A DNA stretch of 6,967 nucleotides. Origin: Acidobacteriota bacterium. Lineage in GTDB: Bacteria; Acidobacteriota; Terriglobia; Terriglobales; Acidobacteriaceae. The notes under the pieces were generated by a model, which was not told where the DNA came from, made no database searches, and was given only the letters and a program-made list of their open reading frames with translations. The translations under genes and the position numbers were made by a program. The DNA lies in contig JAJYBT010000126.1 of assembly GCA_021778875.1 (NCBI GenBank), positions 1 through 6,967 on the forward strand, read 5' to 3'. Shown in pieces: positions 5,215-6,967 of this stretch; the stretch's first letter is position 1; each line of letters begins with the position of its first letter.

Positions 5215-6504
5215 ATGATTCTGCTTTTCTACAATCTGGCGCTGATGGCGGCGCTGGTGGTGAGCGCGCCGTGGTGGATGTGGCGCATGGCCACTACGCA
5301 CAAGTATCGCGAGGGGCTGGCGGAGCGGCTGGGCCGCGTGCCGGCGGGGCTGCGCGCGCGGGCGGCGGGACGGCCCGTGCTGTGGCTGCATGCCGTGTCT
5401 GTGGGCGAGGTGCTGGCGGTGAGCCGGCTGGTGGGCGAACTGGACCGGGCGTTTCCCGGGGCGTGCGTGGTGGTTTCCACCACTACGCGCACAGGGCAGG
5501 CGCTGGCGCGGGAGCGCTTTGGGGCGGAGCGCGTCTTCTACTGTCCGCTGGACCTGCCGTGGGCGGTGCGGGCGTATCTGAAGGCGCTGAGGCCGCGGAT
5601 GCTGATTCTGGCAGAGACGGAGTTCTGGCCGAATCTGCTGAGCGGATGTTTTGGGCGCGGGGTGCCGGTGGCGGTGACGAATGCGCGCATCTCTGACCGC
5701 TCGTGGCCGCGCTACCGGGCGCTGCGCGGGGTGTGGCGGCCGCTGCTGAGCCGGTTGAGCCGCGTGCTGGCGCAGAGCGAGACGGACGCCGAACGGCTGC
5801 GCGCGCTGGGCTGCCGCGCGGAACGGGTGACGGTGGCGGGCAATCTGAAGTTTGACGTGCGGGCGGCCGGCGAGTGTGACGCCACGCGGCTGCTGCGGAC
5901 GGCCGGCGCGGGGTTGCGCTTTGTGGTGGCGGGCAGCACGCTGGAGGGCGAAGAGGCGGCGCTGCTGGCGGCGTGGCCGCGCCTGCTGGCGGCGGACCCG
6001 CGGCTGGCCCTGGTGCTGGCGCCGCGGCATCCGGAGCGGTTTGGCGCGGTGGCGGCGCTGCTGGAGCGGACCGGAACGGCGTGGGTGCGGCGGTCGCAGT
6101 GGCACGGCGAGACGCTGCAGTCGGGCCAGGTTGTGCTGCTGGATACGATTGGCGAGCTGGCGGCGGTGTATTCGCTGGCGGCGGTGGCCTTTGTGGGCGG
6201 CAGTGTGGTGGCGGCGGGTGGACACAATCCGCTGGAGCCTGCGCAGTTTGGGGTGCCGATTGTGATGGGTCCGCACTACGCGAACTTTCGCGCCATAACG
6301 GAGGACCTGCGGGCGCACGAGGCGGTTCGCATTGCCGCGCGCGAGGAGCTGGCCGCCGAGCTGCTGGAGCTGCTGGGCGACCCCGGCGCGGCGTCGGCGA
6401 TGGGGGAGCGCGCACGGGCGGTGTTTGACCGGCAGGCGGGGGCGACGGCGCGGACGGTGGAGGCGCTGCGGGGGCTGCTGGCCGCCGGGGAGGGTGGCGC
6501 ATGA
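5215..6504 (+). CDS. waaA: 3-deoxy-D-manno-octulosonic acid (Kdo) transferase
   Basis: Transfers Kdo from CMP-Kdo to lipid IVA at the cytoplasmic face of the inner membrane, building the LPS inner core. The 429 residues match the family length. An N-terminal hydrophobic anchor (about 2-22) is followed by the first Rossmann half with HAVSVGE (59-65; Glu65 is at the catalytic-base position), STTTRTG (88-94), FYCPLDLP (108-115) and LAETEFWPN (132-140). The second, CMP-Kdo-binding half has GNLKFD (209-214), GSTLEGEE (240-247), APRHPER (269-275) and GGSVVAAGGHNPLEPA (328-343). This is the GT-B fold of GT30 enzymes. The start at ATG 5215 has only a distant purine run (GGGGGAAGG, 5191-5199). The last bases overlap the lpxK start (ATGA). 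Whether it adds one or two Kdo residues cannot be read from the sequence. Confidence 0.95.
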   Translation: MILLFYNLALMAALVVSAPWWMWRMATTHKYREGLAERLGRVPAGLRARAAGRPVLWLHAVSVGEVLAVSRLVGELDRAFPGACVVVSTTTRTGQALARERFGAERVFYCPLDLPWAVRAYLKALRPRMLILAETEFWPNLLSGCFGRGVPVAVTNARISDRSWPRYRALRGVWRPLLSRLSRVLAQSETDAERLRALGCRAERVTVAGNLKFDVRAAGECDATRLLRTAGAGLRFVVAGSTLEGEEAALLAAWPRLLAADPRLALVLAPRHPERFGAVAALLERTGTAWVRRSQWHGETLQSGQVVLLDTIGELAAVYSLAAVAFVGGSVVAAGGHNPLEPAQFGVPIVMGPHYANFRAITEDLRAHEAVRIAAREELAAELLELLGDPGAASAMGERARAVFDRQAGATARTVEALRGLLAAGEGGA

Positions 6505-6967
6505 GGCGTCCGTGGCTGGCTCCGCTGATTCCGCTGTACATGGGCGGGCTGGCCCTGCGGGAGCTGCGCCTGCGGAAGGGCTGGGAGCCGGTGCGGCGAT
6601 TGCGCTGGCCGGTGGTGAGCATCGGCAACCTCTCTGTGGGCGGAGCGGGCAAGACGCCTATGGCGATTGCACTGGCCAGGTTGCTGAGCAGGAACGGGTT
6701 CCACGTGGACGTGCTGTCGCGCGGCTACGGGCGCGAGAGCCGGGAGGCCGCGCGGGTGGATGCAGCCGGGAGCGCGGCGGAGTTTGGCGATGAGCCGCTC
6801 CTGATTGCGGGGGAGGCGGGGGGCCCGGTGTATGTGGCTCCGCAGCGCTACGCGGCGGGCGCAATGGCGGAGGCGGATGCTCCGCAGGCGGAGCGGGGGG
6901 TGCATTTGCTGGATGACGGCTTTCAGCACCGGCAACTGCATCGCGATGTGGATATCCTGCTGGTGCA
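6501..6967 (+). CDS. lpxK: Tetraacyldisaccharide 4'-kinase, N-terminal part (3' end outside window)
   Basis: Phosphorylates the 4' position of the lipid A disaccharide to give lipid IVA, which is the acceptor for WaaA; membrane-associated at the cytoplasmic face. The frame from ATG 6501 is open to the window edge (155 codons; the full family length is about 330-350). Seen: an N-terminal hydrophobic stretch (WLAPLIPLYMGGLAL, 5-19), the P-loop SIGNLSVGGAGKTP (40-53) with Lys51 and Thr52, SRGYGR (73-78), FGDEP (95-99), and the LpxK hallmark DDGFQHRQLHRDVDI (138-152). The start codon shares bases with the waaA stop, so the two are translationally coupled and follow one another in the same pathway. 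About half of the protein is missing, so intactness cannot be checked. Confidence 0.95.
   Translation, partial: MRRPWLAPLIPLYMGGLALRELRLRKGWEPVRRLRWPVVSIGNLSVGGAGKTPMAIALARLLSRNGFHVDVLSRGYGRESREAARVDAAGSAAEFGDEPLLIAGEAGGPVYVAPQRYAAGAMAEADAPQAERGVHLLDDGFQHRQLHRDVDILLV

Noticed and set aside
5173..6652. Long minus-strand open frames (5173-6318 and 5483-6652) opposite waaA and lpxK
   Set aside because: They are arginine-, proline- and alanine-rich low-complexity shadows of high-GC coding DNA, and the plus strand carries two clear enzymes.

Overview
The window is a gene-dense, high-GC stretch of a Gram-negative bacterial chromosome. The Kdo transferase and lipid A kinase genes imply an LPS-type outer membrane. 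The gene content, the codon style (strong preference for CTG, GCG and CGG) and the secreted proteins of unknown function fit Acidobacteriota, most likely class Terriglobia. That placement is inference from general resemblance; there is no rRNA or other marker gene here.

Layout, left to right. Positions 1-563 hold the 3' end of a DinG/XPD-type DNA helicase. Positions 717-1433 encode a secreted protein made of two tandem copies of one beta-rich domain. Positions 1489-2908 form an island of visibly lower GC with two translationally coupled membrane-protein genes on the minus strand (1988-2812, then 1539-1991). The island is bounded by two inverted copies of a 32-bp palindromic repeat, and a third, diverged copy lies at 3031-3068. 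Positions 3145-4506 carry a plus-strand run: nicotinamidase pncA, a small two-helix membrane protein, and queD. A minus-strand secreted protein (4508-5176) ends 1 bp from the queD stop. Divergent from it, 5215-6967 carries waaA (Kdo transferase) and the 5' part of lpxK (lipid A 4'-kinase), joined by an ATGA overlap.

How the genes relate. waaA and lpxK act at adjacent steps of Kdo2-lipid A synthesis and are clearly one operon. pncA (NAD salvage) and queD (queuosine/7-deazapurine precursor synthesis) are housekeeping enzymes sharing a likely transcript with an uncharacterised small membrane protein. The helicase and the two secreted proteins have no obvious functional link to their neighbours.

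The part most worth a second look is the 1489-2908 island: unrecognised membrane genes, lower GC, inverted palindromic ends, and a matching 4-base GTGT immediately outside both ends. No transposase, integrase, CRISPR array, tRNA or rRNA was seen.
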